Positions 24,503-34,630 are shown, counted from the first letter of the stretch. The stretch is 64,000 nucleotides of DNA from Oscillatoriales cyanobacterium (GCA_004292955.1 RDXX01000041.1:1-64000), one strand, 5' to 3'. Numbers and translations are program-made. Notes: a model not told the origin generated them from the letters alone.

Positions 24503-26764
24503 ATGCTCCTCTGTCCCCGCTGCCAATTTGAAAATCCCAATCTAAACAAGTTTTGTCAACAATGCGGAAATTCCCTAACTTACAAAGCTTGCCACCAATG
24601 CGGAACCCAAGTCGCTGTTAGCGCCGAATTATGTCAGAATTGTGGCGTCACAACAGGTCAAGTGTGGCGGGCGATTATCTGCGGTCGATCGAACCTTCCA
24701 GCAGTCCAGCTAGAGCAGTCAACTATACCATCAGCCGAGCTTACACAAAAAACCGACAATTTTCCAGAAACCCGATCGGCCCAAAACTCTCCCCAATCGA
24801 TCGCAGACACCATTAAAACAGAAATTACCGCCGATTCTCCACAACTTGATGCGGCCGAATCCAGCAGCCCAGAAATTAGTGGCGCTGAAATTGTCGTGGG
24901 GGCGATCGCCACCGAATCCTTTCAAACAGAACAAAAAAGCTCTACTACAACACCAGAGCGCGAAATAACCCCATCTGACAACATTTTCACGGCCGCACCA
25001 CCGCCAGAACCAACCCAGGAAGCAACAGAGAACCCCGAGGGCGCATCTCCCCCATCCCCAAAAATCTCCGCCCCCTATTCCGAATATTTAATCCCTTCCC
25101 AGCCAATAGGAGCTTATTTAGACAGCCAACAGCGCTACCAACTCCTAGAAACCTTGCCAGCAAGAAAACCCTCAGACACAGTATCAGCAACAGTATTGGA
25201 CTGTCAGCCGCTGCAAATGTCACCCCTCAAAGCAATGCTAGCAGCCAACTCTGCCAGCGTCGCCAAACGCACATCCCCCTACACCGCAGCAATCAAAGCC
25301 GGAGAAAATGCGACCAATTCCGCCTTAGCAGAACTTTGCCAAGGCATAGCTGAACCTTATCTGGCACTGCGGTGGCACTTCTCTCACAACCTGCCAGTCA
25401 TTCACGATAGCTGGTCAGACAACCAACAGGCCGTGCTGCTGCTAGAAGACTGTTCGCAATGGCCGCTGCTGGTAGAACGCTGGAGTCAACCCGAAACTTC
25501 CACCCAGCAAATTGTGTACTGGCTGCACGAAATGACCGAACTTTGGGCGGCCCTCGAACCCTGGCGCTGCCGCCAAAGCTTGTTGGAACTAACAAATTTG
25601 CGGGTCAATCCCGACTCTTCCTTTTCCTTTGCCTCTTTGCGGTTGCAATACCTCTATCCCGAACCCGCCGGTTCAAACCTGCAACTGGTAGATTTGGGGC
25701 AATTGTGGCAGGCGATATTTAACCAGTCCGAGCGCACTCAGTTTGGCGCCTTGCTCGAACTGCTGCAACAAATGTACAGAGGCGAGATTACCACAATAGA
25801 AGAATTGCGATCGCGCCTGGAAACCGTTCCCCTCGAACTCCAATCCGCACCTTCACCAACCTTAACCCCCACCCGTTTCCAAACAGACATCCCCGACAAC
25901 TCGCCCCCCGAAGTTGTTGGTGAAGTCTTAACCCAGCCCATGCCCGTCCAGATTTACAGTTTAGAAGACGCAGGTCTCACCGATGTCGGCCGCACCCGCG
26001 AGCACAACGAAGACTTCTTCAGCATCTGGACTCAGCTTAACAAACTCGAAACCTCCTTCGGTCGCATCTTTCAAACCAAAGGGCTTTACATTCTCTGCGA
26101 CGGGATGGGCGGACACGACAGCGGAGAAGTAGCCAGTCAATTAGCCGCTGAAACCCTCAGGGAATTCTTCCAAACCAGTTGGGAAAATCAACTACCCGAG
26201 CCTGATACCATTCGGCAGGGAGTGCTGCTAGCCAACAAAGCCATCTTTGAAATCAATCAAAAGGACGGTCGCTCTGGCATCGGCCGCATGGGTACAACCC
26301 TAGTCGCAGTCTTAGTTCAAGACACCAAATTCGCCGTTGCTCACGTCGGCGACAGTCGTCTCTACCGACTCCGAAAGGGACAGACACTAGAAAAAATCAC
26401 CTCAGATCACGAAGTAGGCCAGCGCGAAATTAAGCGCGGGGTTGACGCCGAAACTGCTTATTCCCGTCCCGACGCCTATCAACTAACTCAAGCCATTGGC
26501 CCGCGAGACGGCAATTTTCTCAAGCCAGACGTGCAGTTTTTAGACTTGTCCGAAGATACTTTATTGATTTTGGCTTCCGACGGTTTGACAGATAATGATT
26601 TGTTAGAAACTCACTGGCGTGAAACTCTCGCACCTCTGTTCAATCCCCAAGCTAATCTCGACGAGGCAGTTGCCGACTTGATCGAACTAGGGAACACACG
26701 CAACGGTCATGACAATATCACGGCAATTATCATTCGGGCGCAGGTAGGCCCATTTCGATTTTAG
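24503..26764 (+). CDS. PP2C-type Ser/Thr phosphatase with N-terminal double zinc ribbon
   Basis: A 753-residue multidomain protein. Residues 1-50 form two zinc-ribbon units (CPRC...CQQCG and CHQCG...CQNCG). A low-complexity Ser/Pro/Glu region (about 70-210) follows, then a roughly 260-residue region of unknown fold that may be a degenerate kinase-like domain. The C-terminal PP2C domain (about 490-750) has all metal-binding motifs: EHNEDFF, CDGMGGHDSGE, MGTTLVAV, HVGDSRLYRLR, LASDGLTDNDL and GHDNITAI. It removes phosphate from Ser/Thr with Mn/Mg. The next gene is a kinase with its own zinc ribbon, so they may be an opposing pair. Confidence 0.92.
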   Translation: MLLCPRCQFENPNLNKFCQQCGNSLTYKACHQCGTQVAVSAELCQNCGVTTGQVWRAIICGRSNLPAVQLEQSTIPSAELTQKTDNFPETRSAQNSPQSIADTIKTEITADSPQLDAAESSSPEISGAEIVVGAIATESFQTEQKSSTTTPEREITPSDNIFTAAPPPEPTQEATENPEGASPPSPKISAPYSEYLIPSQPIGAYLDSQQRYQLLETLPARKPSDTVSATVLDCQPLQMSPLKAMLAANSASVAKRTSPYTAAIKAGENATNSALAELCQGIAEPYLALRWHFSHNLPVIHDSWSDNQQAVLLLEDCSQWPLLVERWSQPETSTQQIVYWLHEMTELWAALEPWRCRQSLLELTNLRVNPDSSFSFASLRLQYLYPEPAGSNLQLVDLGQLWQAIFNQSERTQFGALLELLQQMYRGEITTIEELRSRLETVPLELQSAPSPTLTPTRFQTDIPDNSPPEVVGEVLTQPMPVQIYSLEDAGLTDVGRTREHNEDFFSIWTQLNKLETSFGRIFQTKGLYILCDGMGGHDSGEVASQLAAETLREFFQTSWENQLPEPDTIRQGVLLANKAIFEINQKDGRSGIGRMGTTLVAVLVQDTKFAVAHVGDSRLYRLRKGQTLEKITSDHEVGQREIKRGVDAETAYSRPDAYQLTQAIGPRDGNFLKPDVQFLDLSEDTLLILASDGLTDNDLLETHWRETLAPLFNPQANLDEAVADLIELGNTRNGHDNITAIIIRAQVGPFRF

Positions 26765-27156
26765 AATTGGGTGCTGCCAACTTTTTTAAAGGCGGTGGCG
26801 GGCAGTCTTAGATTGAAACCTGCAATTGTTGCATGGCAAAGGAAGATTAACTTTGGCATCCGTCATCAAAAACTTGTTCGGCTTGCCGCGATATTCAAGT
26901 AATGTCATTACAACAACCAGTTTTTGATTTTTAATGTTGCAGTCTGTCGATCGATCGGGAGTTAAACGCAGCGATTCTTTAATCTCTCATTCCCACGATC
27001 GGCGAGTCAAGATGCGTTGTTCTGAATTGACCCTTTAGACTAGAAATAGCCGGCTACCTAGAAAGCAGCACGAAATAAGTTTCTTATGTGTCATACATAT
27101 CAGTATTGTCAACCTTCTCTCAATTTGATCTGGCAGATTAATCAAATCAATCTAAA
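26765..27156. other. Gap between phosphatase and kinase genes
   Basis: No gene or strong repeat seen. It probably holds the kinase promoter; AATCAAATCAATCTAAA directly precedes the ATG and there is no clear Shine-Dalgarno. Confidence 0.4.
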
Positions 27157-28398
27157 ATGCTGCTGACTCTTTTAGATCCAGAAAAAAATACCCCTCTGCA
27201 ACAGTGGAGTTTCGAGAACGAGTCCATTGTCCGCATCGGCCGATCGCCTGAAAATCATGTTGTGATTCCCAATGCTTTGGTGTCGCGGGATCACGTGGAA
27301 TTGCAAAGAGTTAAAAGCGGTGCTAACCGCCAGTGGTATTTAGTCAATTCCGGGACAAATGGCACTTTTGTTAACGGTACTCTCATGTCTCAGGGTTGGA
27401 TATCCGACGGTGCCCTGATCCAATTGGCGCGGGACGGCCCAATTCTGCATTTCCAAGTTCTGACTATTCAAGTCGGCGGCAAAATTGAGGCGATCCCTAC
27501 TCTCAATCCTGGGACGCCGCGGTGTACCCACGCGGGAAATCCGCCCGGTAATTTATTCTGCATCCACTGTGGGGAACCGATTAAAGTCGATCGCACAATC
27601 CGCCACTACCAAGTGCTGCGAACTTTGGGCCAAGGCGGTATGGGAACAACAACTTTAGCCTGGGATCGACAGAAAGCCAAAGCTCAACAACCGGGAAGTT
27701 CTCCCGCAGCTTCTCTGGTAGTTCTCAAGGAAATGAATGCTGACATGGCTCAAATAGTCAAAGCTCAAGAACTGTTTGAACGTGAAGCTAAAACTCTCAA
27801 AGCGCTGCACCATCCTGGTATTCCTCAGTTTTTTGACTTTTTTGTCGAAGGTGGCAAAAAATATTTGGTGATGGAAATGCTCCACGGCGAGGATTTAGAA
27901 AAACGCATTTACAATCGCGGGCCAGTTGCTCCCCAACAGGCGATCGAGTGGATGATCCAAACCTGTGAAATTTTGGACTACATTCACTCTCAAAAACCCC
28001 CGATCGTCCACCGGGATATTAAACCTGCTAATTTGCTAGTGCGCCACCGCGACAATGGCATTACAGTGCTGGATTTTGGCGCGGTTAAAGAAATCGGCAC
28101 TCCTCCGGGTACTCGCATCGGCGTGGAAGGCTACACCGCACCAGAACAAGACCGGGGACAGCCTCTCCCTCAGTCAGATTTATATGCTATTGGGCCGACT
28201 TTGATTTTTTTGCTGACAGCCCAAAGCCCTCAAAAGTTTTACGGAAAAATTACTAGAGGTTACGGATTTAAGCTCGATAATATTCCGACGATCGGCCCGA
28301 AGTTGCGGGAGGTCATTCTACGAACCACAGCAGCTAAACCTGGGGATCGCTTTCAAACTGCTCAACAATTAGCTAGAGCTCTAGCCACTTGTCTTTAA
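27157..28398 (+). CDS. FHA-domain serine/threonine protein kinase with zinc ribbon
   Basis: A 413-residue protein. The N-terminal FHA domain (about 20-90) shows RIGRSPENHVVI, SRDHVEL and NGTFVNG, the phosphothreonine-binding signature. A short zinc-ribbon-like element follows (CTHAGNPPGNLFCIHCGE, first pair replaced by C and H). The kinase domain (about 145-410) has LGQGGMGTT, VVLKEMN with the ATP-site Lys, HRDIKPANLLV, LDFGAVKE and EGYTAPEQ, so it should be active. There is no membrane segment. It lies 390 bp after a zinc-ribbon PP2C phosphatase in the same direction, suggesting linked signalling. Confidence 0.92.
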   Translation: MLLTLLDPEKNTPLQQWSFENESIVRIGRSPENHVVIPNALVSRDHVELQRVKSGANRQWYLVNSGTNGTFVNGTLMSQGWISDGALIQLARDGPILHFQVLTIQVGGKIEAIPTLNPGTPRCTHAGNPPGNLFCIHCGEPIKVDRTIRHYQVLRTLGQGGMGTTTLAWDRQKAKAQQPGSSPAASLVVLKEMNADMAQIVKAQELFEREAKTLKALHHPGIPQFFDFFVEGGKKYLVMEMLHGEDLEKRIYNRGPVAPQQAIEWMIQTCEILDYIHSQKPPIVHRDIKPANLLVRHRDNGITVLDFGAVKEIGTPPGTRIGVEGYTAPEQDRGQPLPQSDLYAIGPTLIFLLTAQSPQKFYGKITRGYGFKLDNIPTIGPKLREVILRTTAAKPGDRFQTAQQLARALATCL

Positions 28399-28413
28399 TA
28401 GAAGGAACAGTCA

Positions 28414-28745
28414 TTAGTCATTAGTCATTAGTCATTAGTCATTAGTCATTAGTCATATCAAATCCAGTAGCATCGGAATTATTAATATTACCGAAATCAG
28501 GAGACGGCAGTGCCGTTTCCCTACAATTAATTAGGGTAGGGAAACGGCACTGCCTTGGACTCTATATTATTCCGGTGCAGCCAGAATTGATATCATTAGT
28601 CATTAGTCATTAGTCATTAGTCATTAGTCATTAGTCATTAGTTGGTAAACAGTCAACTGTCAACCCTTGTTTTGCGCTCTTCGGGCAAGCTGTCAACTGT
28701 CAACTGTCAACTGTCAACTGTCAACTGTCAACCGTCAACTGTCAT
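28414..28745. repeat. GTCATTA array split by a MITE-like palindrome (family M1), then heptamers
   Basis: 28414-28454 and 28594-28644 are GTCATTA tandem repeats. Between them, 28455-28593 is a palindromic element: ATATCAAATCC...GGAATTATTAATAT at the left end is matched imperfectly by the inverted right end, and inside lies a near-perfect hairpin (GGCAGTGCCGTTTCCCTA at 28506-28523 facing TAGGGAAACGGCACTGCC at 28537-28554). 28690-28744 is a CAACTGT heptamer array. The layout looks like insertion of the element into a pre-existing array. Confidence 0.88.
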
Positions 28746-28930
28746 CACTCATTAGTGAGAAGGAAAAAGTCTGCTGTCATTCGTCAGAAGTCACTCTGAA
28801 GAAGGAAGAAGGAAGAGAGAAGAGGGAACAAGGCAGAGGGAAGAAGTTAGCAACGGAAAATTTATTGATGAAATTTAGCCGATCGCCTTTTAATTTCGGG
28901 TGCATCTCATTTTGGCGAATATATACGTAG

Positions 28931-28996
28931 GGGCGAAGCATGACCGCAGAAAATAGGAGATTCTAACTAATAACTTATATTCGGTCATGCTTCGCC
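28931..28996. repeat. CATGACCG inverted repeat
   Basis: GGGCGAAGCATGACCG facing CGGTCATGCTTCGCCC with a roughly 35-bp loop. It is the second copy of the element at 15965-16032; the arms match exactly and the loops differ partly. 28746-28930 shows purine-rich sequence and no gene. Confidence 0.85.
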
Positions 28997-29038
28997 CTCC
29001 TCAAAAGTGATATGCACCCAAGTCCTAGGTTTCCTCTG

Positions 29039-29257
29039 TTATTCCTCGTCCCAACCTTCTACAGCTATCAACTCGCTCACGGGGTCTTGCATAGAAAAAT
29101 CAAACTCTAGGAGTTGCTGTTTCCAGTAAGGCCATTCATCTCCATAAAGTAGAGCTATTTTCCAAATGCTGTCTGTCGGCTTGATAATGTCAGACGTGAC
29201 AAGAGAATGCACCTGACGCTGGAACTTAACCATCGGCTGTATAACCTTCTGGCTCAT
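29039..29257 (-). CDS. DUF4327 family protein
   Basis: A 72-residue protein, MSQKVIQPMVKFQRQVHSLV then DSIWKIALLYGDEWPYWK and LEFDFSMQDPVSELIAVEGW, matching the small cyanobacterial DUF4327 family as I recall it. I use the ATG at 29255-29257 because the family starts here; the frame extends 17 codons upstream without a better start. Function unknown. Confidence 0.8.
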   Translation of the reverse strand: MSQKVIQPMVKFQRQVHSLVTSDIIKPTDSIWKIALLYGDEWPYWKQQLLEFDFSMQDPVSELIAVEGWDEE

Positions 29258-30014
29258 AATACCTCTTGAATTGTTTAAATCTTGTTTAATTAACACTTCC
29301 CAGCGCACACTTTTTACCGCAGTTTCGCCAAGAACAGTCTCGCCAAGATACGTGTAGATTTTTGTCGGGAAGCTACATATTCAACTTGTATCTTAACACA
29401 GTTCATTTTGACAAGGGGCTATAAGCAGGACTGAAGAGTCAAGACCGACTGCAAAGAATTAATAATCTTTGGGATGTCCCGCTATATGCTGTCGATCGGC
29501 AGTAGGAGGTCTGCCTCCTTGATTATTTCCACATAATAGCAGATGCAATGGCTGCTGAGGCTGGTTTTTGACAAGGCTGAGGTTCCGAGAAACTGCAATT
29601 ACTGCTTGAGCGCTACTACAGCTTAATTTCCGCTTTCGGGCGAGTAAACTAAACTCCACCGCACTTGTTTCAGCTTCAACGCTGGCTTTGCTGTGAGAGG
29701 GGAGTCCGATCCGGCATCTACTAATTATAACTCTATTGACGGCAAAGGTGGTCAAAAATTGTTGGATACTGTTGATCGGCATCCCCGCGACTGTCGATCG
29801 ACCATTGTAGACCGCCCGACACAGGCGTGCAATTCAACAGTTGACAGTTGACAGTTGACAGTTGACAGTTGACAGTTGACAGTTGACAGTTTGAGAGCGA
29901 CCTCTACCCTTAAGTCCGAGGATTGGAGTAATGAATAGTCTGATTTCTGGTAAGTTCCCAACCCATCATCCTAAATCTCAAATCTCAAATCTCAAATCTC
30001 AAATCTAAAATTGT
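29258..30014. repeat. Long intergenic region with heptamer arrays before pyrB
   Basis: 29838-29890 holds seven to eight ACAGTTG heptamers, and 29970-30008 holds AATCTCA/AATCTAA heptamers that end eight bases before the pyrB ATG. A 107-codon minus-strand frame at 29459-29782 has composition unlike a protein and no recognisable motif, so I do not call it. Nothing else seen. Confidence 0.75.
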
Positions 30015-30995
30015 ATGACTTGGAAAAGGCGACACATTCTCACTCTGGCTGATTTTACCTCCGACGAATACGACACGGTGCTGCAAACTGCCGCCAGTTT
30101 TCGGGAAGTGCTCGGCCGCCGCACCAAGAAAGTGCCCGCCCTACAGGGTCAAGTGGTCGCGAATTTGTTTTTTGAACCTTCAACCCGGACTCGCAACAGT
30201 TTTGAGTTGGCGGCGAAGCGGCTGTCGGCGGATACTCTGAATTTTACACCGGGAAGTTCTTCTCTGACGAAGGGGGAAACCATTCTGGATACGGCTAAGA
30301 CTTATCTGGCGATGGGAACGGATTTGATGGTGATCCGGCACGAACAGGCTGGAGTTCCCAGTACAATTGCTTCAGAAATGGATCGCTTGGGTTCGAGAGT
30401 CAGCGTTCTCAATGCTGGAGACGGCCAGCACGAACACCCGTCGCAAGGTTTGCTAGACTTATTTACTATTTGTTCTTTGTTAGATGCCGAACGTCCGCGA
30501 CTGGAACTTTTAGCGGGCAAAAAAATTGCTGTGGTGGGGGATATCTTGCATTCCCGGGTAGCGAGGTCTAATATTTGGAGTTTAACGGCTTCGGGGGCTG
30601 AGGTTCATTTAGCCGGGCCGCCGACTTTGTTGCCGCTGTTGTTTGCTGAGTGTGGCAATGGTAGGGAAGGTAAGTTATTTTTGCACTGGCAGCTTGAACC
30701 TGCTTTGGTCGATGCTGATTTTGTGATGACTTTGCGGCTGCAAAAGGAACGGATGAGCCAGCATTTGCTGCCGAGTTTACGAGAGTATCATGCTTTGTAT
30801 GGAGTTACGCGCGATCGGCTGAAACTCTGCAAGCCGGATGTGAAGGTGTTGCACCCAGGCCCGGTCAACCGCGGCGTGGAAATTAGCTCGGATTTGATGG
30901 ACGATCCGCAATTTAGCCTGATTTCTCAGCAAGTTACCAGCGGCGTAGCGGTGCGGATGGCCTTACTGTATTTGATCGGTGGCGGTAAAGTTTAG
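30015..30995 (+). CDS. pyrB: Aspartate carbamoyltransferase catalytic subunit
   Basis: PyrB condenses carbamoyl phosphate with aspartate in the second step of pyrimidine synthesis, in the cytosol. The 326-residue product has the carbamoyl-phosphate site [13 protein letters not shown] (about 57-69), a Ser-Leu-Thr-Lys-Gly segment (SSLTKGET) for catalysis, [11 protein letters not shown] (about 139-149), TLRLQKERM (about 240) and [11 protein letters not shown] (about 280-290). The length matches class B/C enzymes. No regulatory pyrI and no pyrimidine neighbour lie nearby. The leader consists of heptamer repeats up to the ATG, so no Shine-Dalgarno is visible. Confidence 0.96.
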   Translation: MTWKRRHILTLADFTSDEYDTVLQTAASFREVLGRRTKKVPALQGQVVANLFFEPSTRTRNSFELAAKRLSADTLNFTPGSSSLTKGETILDTAKTYLAMGTDLMVIRHEQAGVPSTIASEMDRLGSRVSVLNAGDGQHEHPSQGLLDLFTICSLLDAERPRLELLAGKKIAVVGDILHSRVARSNIWSLTASGAEVHLAGPPTLLPLLFAECGNGREGKLFLHWQLEPALVDADFVMTLRLQKERMSQHLLPSLREYHALYGVTRDRLKLCKPDVKVLHPGPVNRGVEISSDLMDDPQFSLISQQVTSGVAVRMALLYLIGGGKV

Positions 30996-31208
30996 CTAGA
31001 CAGGCGGGAATCCCCGCGTCCATACCCGATCGAGGGTTGGCGTGGGATGAAAGCTGTGTAAGCGGACGATTGCACCTGCTCACAAGACGCTCTTGTCGTA
31101 GCCTGCGGGAGATGCGCGGGTGTATGATGATGCGAACAAATCCCTTGCACTTGCCAATGTTTTCAGCTACAATATTCTTAGAGCAATCAAAGAAGTAATC
31201 TAAGTTTC

Positions 31209-32435
31209 GTGTTAAAAGCTGTCAAAGTCCGAATCTATCCTACCGTTGCCCAGCAAGTACACCTGGCTCAAGCTTTTGGTTGTGTTCGTTGGGTCTGGAA
31301 TCAGTCTTTGGCTACGATGACAGCGACCTATCAAGAGACTGGTAAGGGCGTTACAGCTATGACAATGAAGAAGTCCATACCTGTGTGGAAAGCTGAATTT
31401 GAGTGGTTGTCTGAGTGTTACTCACAATGCCTTCAACAGTCAGTTTTGAATCTGGGCGTGGCTTTTGGCAACTTTTTTGATGGTCGATCCCTGTACCCAA
31501 CATTCAAGAAACGCCAAGGAAAACAATCTATTCAATACCCTCAAAACGTTAAAATCTTGAGCGATCGTGAGATTAAGTTCCCTGGTAAATTGGGTGTGGT
31601 TAAAGCCATAGTTCATCGGGATATTGAAGGCAAAGTTAAAACTGTGACTTTATCCAAAAATCCTGACGGCAGATATTTTGCTTCGATGCTATTAGATGAT
31701 GGGACTGAATCGCCAGAATCCAGTAGTGATGGGAATATAATTGGGATAGATCTAGGTCTAACTGATTTTGCGGTGACATCTAACGGCTCTAAATATCAAC
31801 ATCCTAAAGCAACCCAAAAACATGAAAAGAACCTAGCTCGTAAGCAGAAAAAACTAGCTCGTAAAAAGGATAAGACGACTAACAAAAGTCGCAAAGCAAA
31901 GCTGGCGGTAGCTAAGGTTCATTCTAAAATCAAAAGAGTCCGCGAGGATTTTCTACACAAACTATCGCGCAGGATAGTAGACGAAAACCAAGTCATAGTA
32001 GTAGAAAATCTGGCAGTGAGAAACATGGTAAAAAATCATTGCCTAGCCAAGGCAATATCCGATGCTGGCTGGGGAATGTTCTGCACTATGCTTAAGTACA
32101 AAGCCGAAATGGTGGGCAAGATTTATCTAGAAATAGGTCGATTTTTTGCCTCAACTCATCTTTGCTCGAATACCTTGAAGCCATTGCCAAAAATGGATCT
32201 GTCTGTGCGTGCATTTGATTGCCCGCACTGTAAACAGCGACATGACAGAGATATCAACGCGGCGATAAATATCAAAAATGAAGGCTTGCGCGTACTGACG
32301 TTGGGAACCAGCGTTATTGCTCCTGAAGGCTATGTAAGACCAAAACAGTATGGGCGTAAGTCTACTACTGTGGCGGCTGTGGTTGTTGAAGGGAGAAGCC
32401 CACACTCTACCCGATCGAGGGTGAGTGTGTGGTAG
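31209..32435 (+). mobile_element. tnpB: Lone IS200/IS605-type TnpB (RNA-guided nuclease family)
   Basis: A 408-residue TnpB starting at GTG 31209. The N-terminal part (VRIYPTVAQQVHLAQAFGCV) and helical region are typical. The RuvC-like residues are present: Asp181 in GIDLGLTDFA, Glu266 in VVENLAV, and Asp348 in HDRDINAAINI. The zinc ribbon is incomplete: Cys319, Cys338 and Cys341 are there, but position 322 is Thr where Cys is expected. The last ~50 residues (after GLRVLTLGTS) form a tail. No tnpA is adjacent. TnpB proteins are guide-RNA-dependent nucleases whose RNA comes from the 3' end of the element. Confidence 0.9.
32400..32432 (+). repeat. Hairpin at the tnpB 3' end
   Basis: CCACACTC-TACCC and GGGTGA-GTGTGTGG form a strong stem over the last codons of tnpB. 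In this family the element's right end and the guide-RNA scaffold overlap the end of the gene, so this may be the terminal structure. A short GCGGGAATCCCCGC hairpin lies before the gene at 31002-31015. Confidence 0.55.
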
Positions 32436-32459
32436 TTCACGTTGTCAGTTGTTAACGAT

Positions 32460-32572
32460 ATATAGCGGATCTAGCGAAAGATTCGCGGACGTTGTTGCCA
32501 AGAGAACCCTATACGTTTAAGGCTTATATAAGCTGTCAGTCATACCTCATCTTTTTGAGAAAGGCTATAACT
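32460..32572. repeat. MITE-like element (family M2), copy 2
   Basis: Shares with 11783-11916 the left end TATAGCGG-TCT, the internal ACGTTGTTG, the block ending CCCTATA, and the right end CATACCTCATCTTTTTGAG followed by AAAGGCTATAAC. It sits between tnpB and the SH3b gene. Confidence 0.68.
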
Positions 32573-32687
32573 TCGGATCTTCGATTATTTGTTACCGTCC
32601 AGCGCCTCATGAAAAATAATCGTTACCAAAACCAGCTTGGTAACGATTCAAACTCTTTCTAGAAATGTAAATTACTCTAGTTAAGAA

Positions 32688-33065
32688 TTAGTCAAGCCAC
32701 GCAGTAGAAACCCAGCCCCCACCTGCAAGTTTAGCCCAGCCGTGCTTGTAATGACCGGTCAATTTCACATTGTCTCCATTGTGTAACTTGCCGATGACAT
32801 GAGAACAGCGACTGGCCCGGTGGCGGATATTCAGTCTGCCACCATTGGTGGCAACTTCGGCGTAGCTGTGATGGCTGCGACCGCCGCCGCAGCGCTTGTA
32901 GTGGCAACCTGCCTGTGCTTCGCCACTCACACTCAGAATAGACAGGGCTACTGCCAGACCTGCAACGCCTACCACGGCAGATTTAGGAATTTTCAATTCC
33001 AGTTGGAGCTCGGACTCTGGAGATTCATAAGCAACAAAAGAGTGGCTCAATGCTAGTGCTTCCAT
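32688..33065 (-). CDS. Secreted SH3b-domain protein
   Basis: A 125-residue protein with a membrane/signal segment (VVGVAGLAVALSILSVSG, about 32-49) ending in EAQAG, a plausible export cleavage site at Ala-Gln-Ala. The mature part has a Gly/His-rich stretch (CGGGRSHHSYAE) and an SH3b fold: NGGRLNIRHRAS then NGDNVKLTGHYKHGWAKL and GGWVSTAWLD. Bacterial SH3 domains often bind cell-wall peptides. The long 31-residue region before the hydrophobic segment is unusual. Stands alone. Confidence 0.8.
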   Translation of the reverse strand: MEALALSHSFVAYESPESELQLELKIPKSAVVGVAGLAVALSILSVSGEAQAGCHYKRCGGGRSHHSYAEVATNGGRLNIRHRASRCSHVIGKLHNGDNVKLTGHYKHGWAKLAGGGWVSTAWLD

Positions 33066-34047
33066 AGTTTCCTCGTGATTGTGATTAACGTTTTTTCGTG
33101 CAGACTCATTTTATACTCCCCATGCCTAAAGGCGAAGGGATTCTTGACAAATCCGAATCTGGATTTTTACTCGTGGCTATCAAGTCGCCCCTACCCGCTC
33201 AGTTGAGATTTCTCCAAACATTGCGTATAGTTTTTTGACGCTTTCAGACCATCGCTAGCCAATCGCTAGCCAACAGATATACTACGCTCTACAACCTGCC
33301 ATTATTTGCCCTTTAACTATTCCGAATCTTCTGGCGTCGGATATGTCAGTTGCCGGGATTTCTCCGTACTAGGATGTTTCAACACGTAGATGGTTTCTCC
33401 TACTTGCTTTGGTGACTTTAACACAACTATTTCGATTAGTGTGTAAAGAAATATTCAAGGCGGTTGAAACCGCAACGGAATTTTCCCGGTGTCGGTATTC
33501 CGGAGTTTGCGTCTTGTTCTTTGGTCAAAACAGGCGCAAGAGGTTGTTACCGTCTTGCTTTTGCCGAGTATAGGCTTGCTTTGGCTCAACTCTGCACAGG
33601 TATATCATGTCATTTAAGTAGCTTGGTGGAGCAAAAAATAAATAAAGTTTACATTTTCTGCTGAAAATTTGGACTGCGCCGATCGCAATCGGGGTTAAAT
33701 TTAACTTAACTGTGTCATTCAAAAGGGAATGCAGTCATCGCTTAGAGTTGGAGATGGCTTGCAGCGAGTTGGGCATGATACTGCTTATTTTGGTGTGGTT
33801 ACTGATTGAGTTGCTACAGCCCGATCGACTGTTCGATCGCACAAGTCTCCTATTCATATTCCAGCACCGTGTGAATTTGGTTCGGGCGAGTTATATTGAC
33901 CCGATCGCACTGTTACAGCCGTTCGGGGCCATAGACATCTTGCTAAAGATTGACTTTTATGTATCCATGACAAAGATGCAAGATCGATCGCTCGCGACTT
34001 GATTTGTGTCAAGATCGATCGAGTTCTCCCGCACCATTTCTTTCGCA
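33066..34047. other. Intergenic region with IS-end-like and repeat fragments
   Basis: 33119-33146 (ATGCCTAAAGGCGAAGGGATTC) resembles the short hairpin seen at IS200/IS605-type right ends. 33458-33475 is a family A fragment (GGCGGTTGAAACCGC). 33252-33272 has a CGCTAGCCAAT direct repeat. Open frames at 33464-33664 and 33712-34002 lack recognisable motifs and ribosome sites, and I do not call them. Confidence 0.45.
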
Positions 34048-34539
34048 ATGAACTATAGCGCTGCACTTTCGATCGGCACAATTCCTCAACGGAATAGTAA
34101 AGACAGTTTTGCCATTACCTTAGCTCCTTTGTCTGTAGAGGAAATCTACACTTTGGCAGATGACCCAGCGAACGGAGCCGTGGTAATGATGAGCGGTACA
34201 GTCCGCAACCAAACTGACGGTCAAGCTGTAGTTTCGTTAGAATATCAAGCCTACGAACCGATGGCCGTGCGAGTATTCCAGCAAATCGCTACTGAAATGC
34301 GCCGCCAGTGGGTCGATGTCAATCGGGTCGTCATTCACCACCGCGTCGGACACTTGCAGGTGGGGGAAATCAGTGTGCTGGTGGCTGTGGGCTGTCCCCA
34401 CCGAGGGGAGGCTTTTGCAGCTTGCCAGTACGCCATAGATACGCTCAAACACAATGTACCGATTTGGAAAAAGGAACATTGGGCCGATGGTTCTAGCAGT
34501 TGGGTTAGTATTGGAGCGTGCGAAGTTACCGGTCATTAG
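34048..34539 (+). CDS. moaE: Molybdopterin synthase catalytic subunit
   Basis: MoaE, with MoaD, converts precursor Z to molybdopterin in molybdenum-cofactor synthesis. The 163-residue protein has the family core: NGAVVMMSGTVRNQTDG, LEYQAYEPMA, VVIHHRVGHLQVGEISVLVA, the active-site block VPIWKKEHWADGSSSWV with its lysines, and a short tail. I chose ATG 34048 rather than the in-frame GTG at 34006, because the upstream 14 codons do not look like family sequence. moaD is not adjacent. Reads in the same direction as the sigma-factor gene that follows. Confidence 0.94.
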   Translation: MNYSAALSIGTIPQRNSKDSFAITLAPLSVEEIYTLADDPANGAVVMMSGTVRNQTDGQAVVSLEYQAYEPMAVRVFQQIATEMRRQWVDVNRVVIHHRVGHLQVGEISVLVAVGCPHRGEAFAACQYAIDTLKHNVPIWKKEHWADGSSSWVSIGACEVTGH

Positions 34540-34630
34540 TCAGAAGTCGATCGCAGTTTCCGAGTCCAGGAACCAATCGCGATCGGGCAGCGTCAAACAC
34601 AGTGGAATGTTCGATGAGCCAATTCCACAC

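Noticed and set aside
28414-28644. Regularly spaced GTCATTA repeats resembling a CRISPR array
   Set aside because: The unit is 7 bp, tandem and without unique spacers; it is a heptameric STRR interrupted by a palindromic element.
29459-29782. 107-codon minus-strand frame
   Set aside because: No recognisable motif, no good ribosome site, and part of it runs into the repeat-rich area upstream of pyrB.
33464-34002. Two open frames (66 and 96 codons) upstream of moaE
   Set aside because: Composition is unlike the neighbouring genes, one includes a family A repeat fragment, and neither has a family motif.
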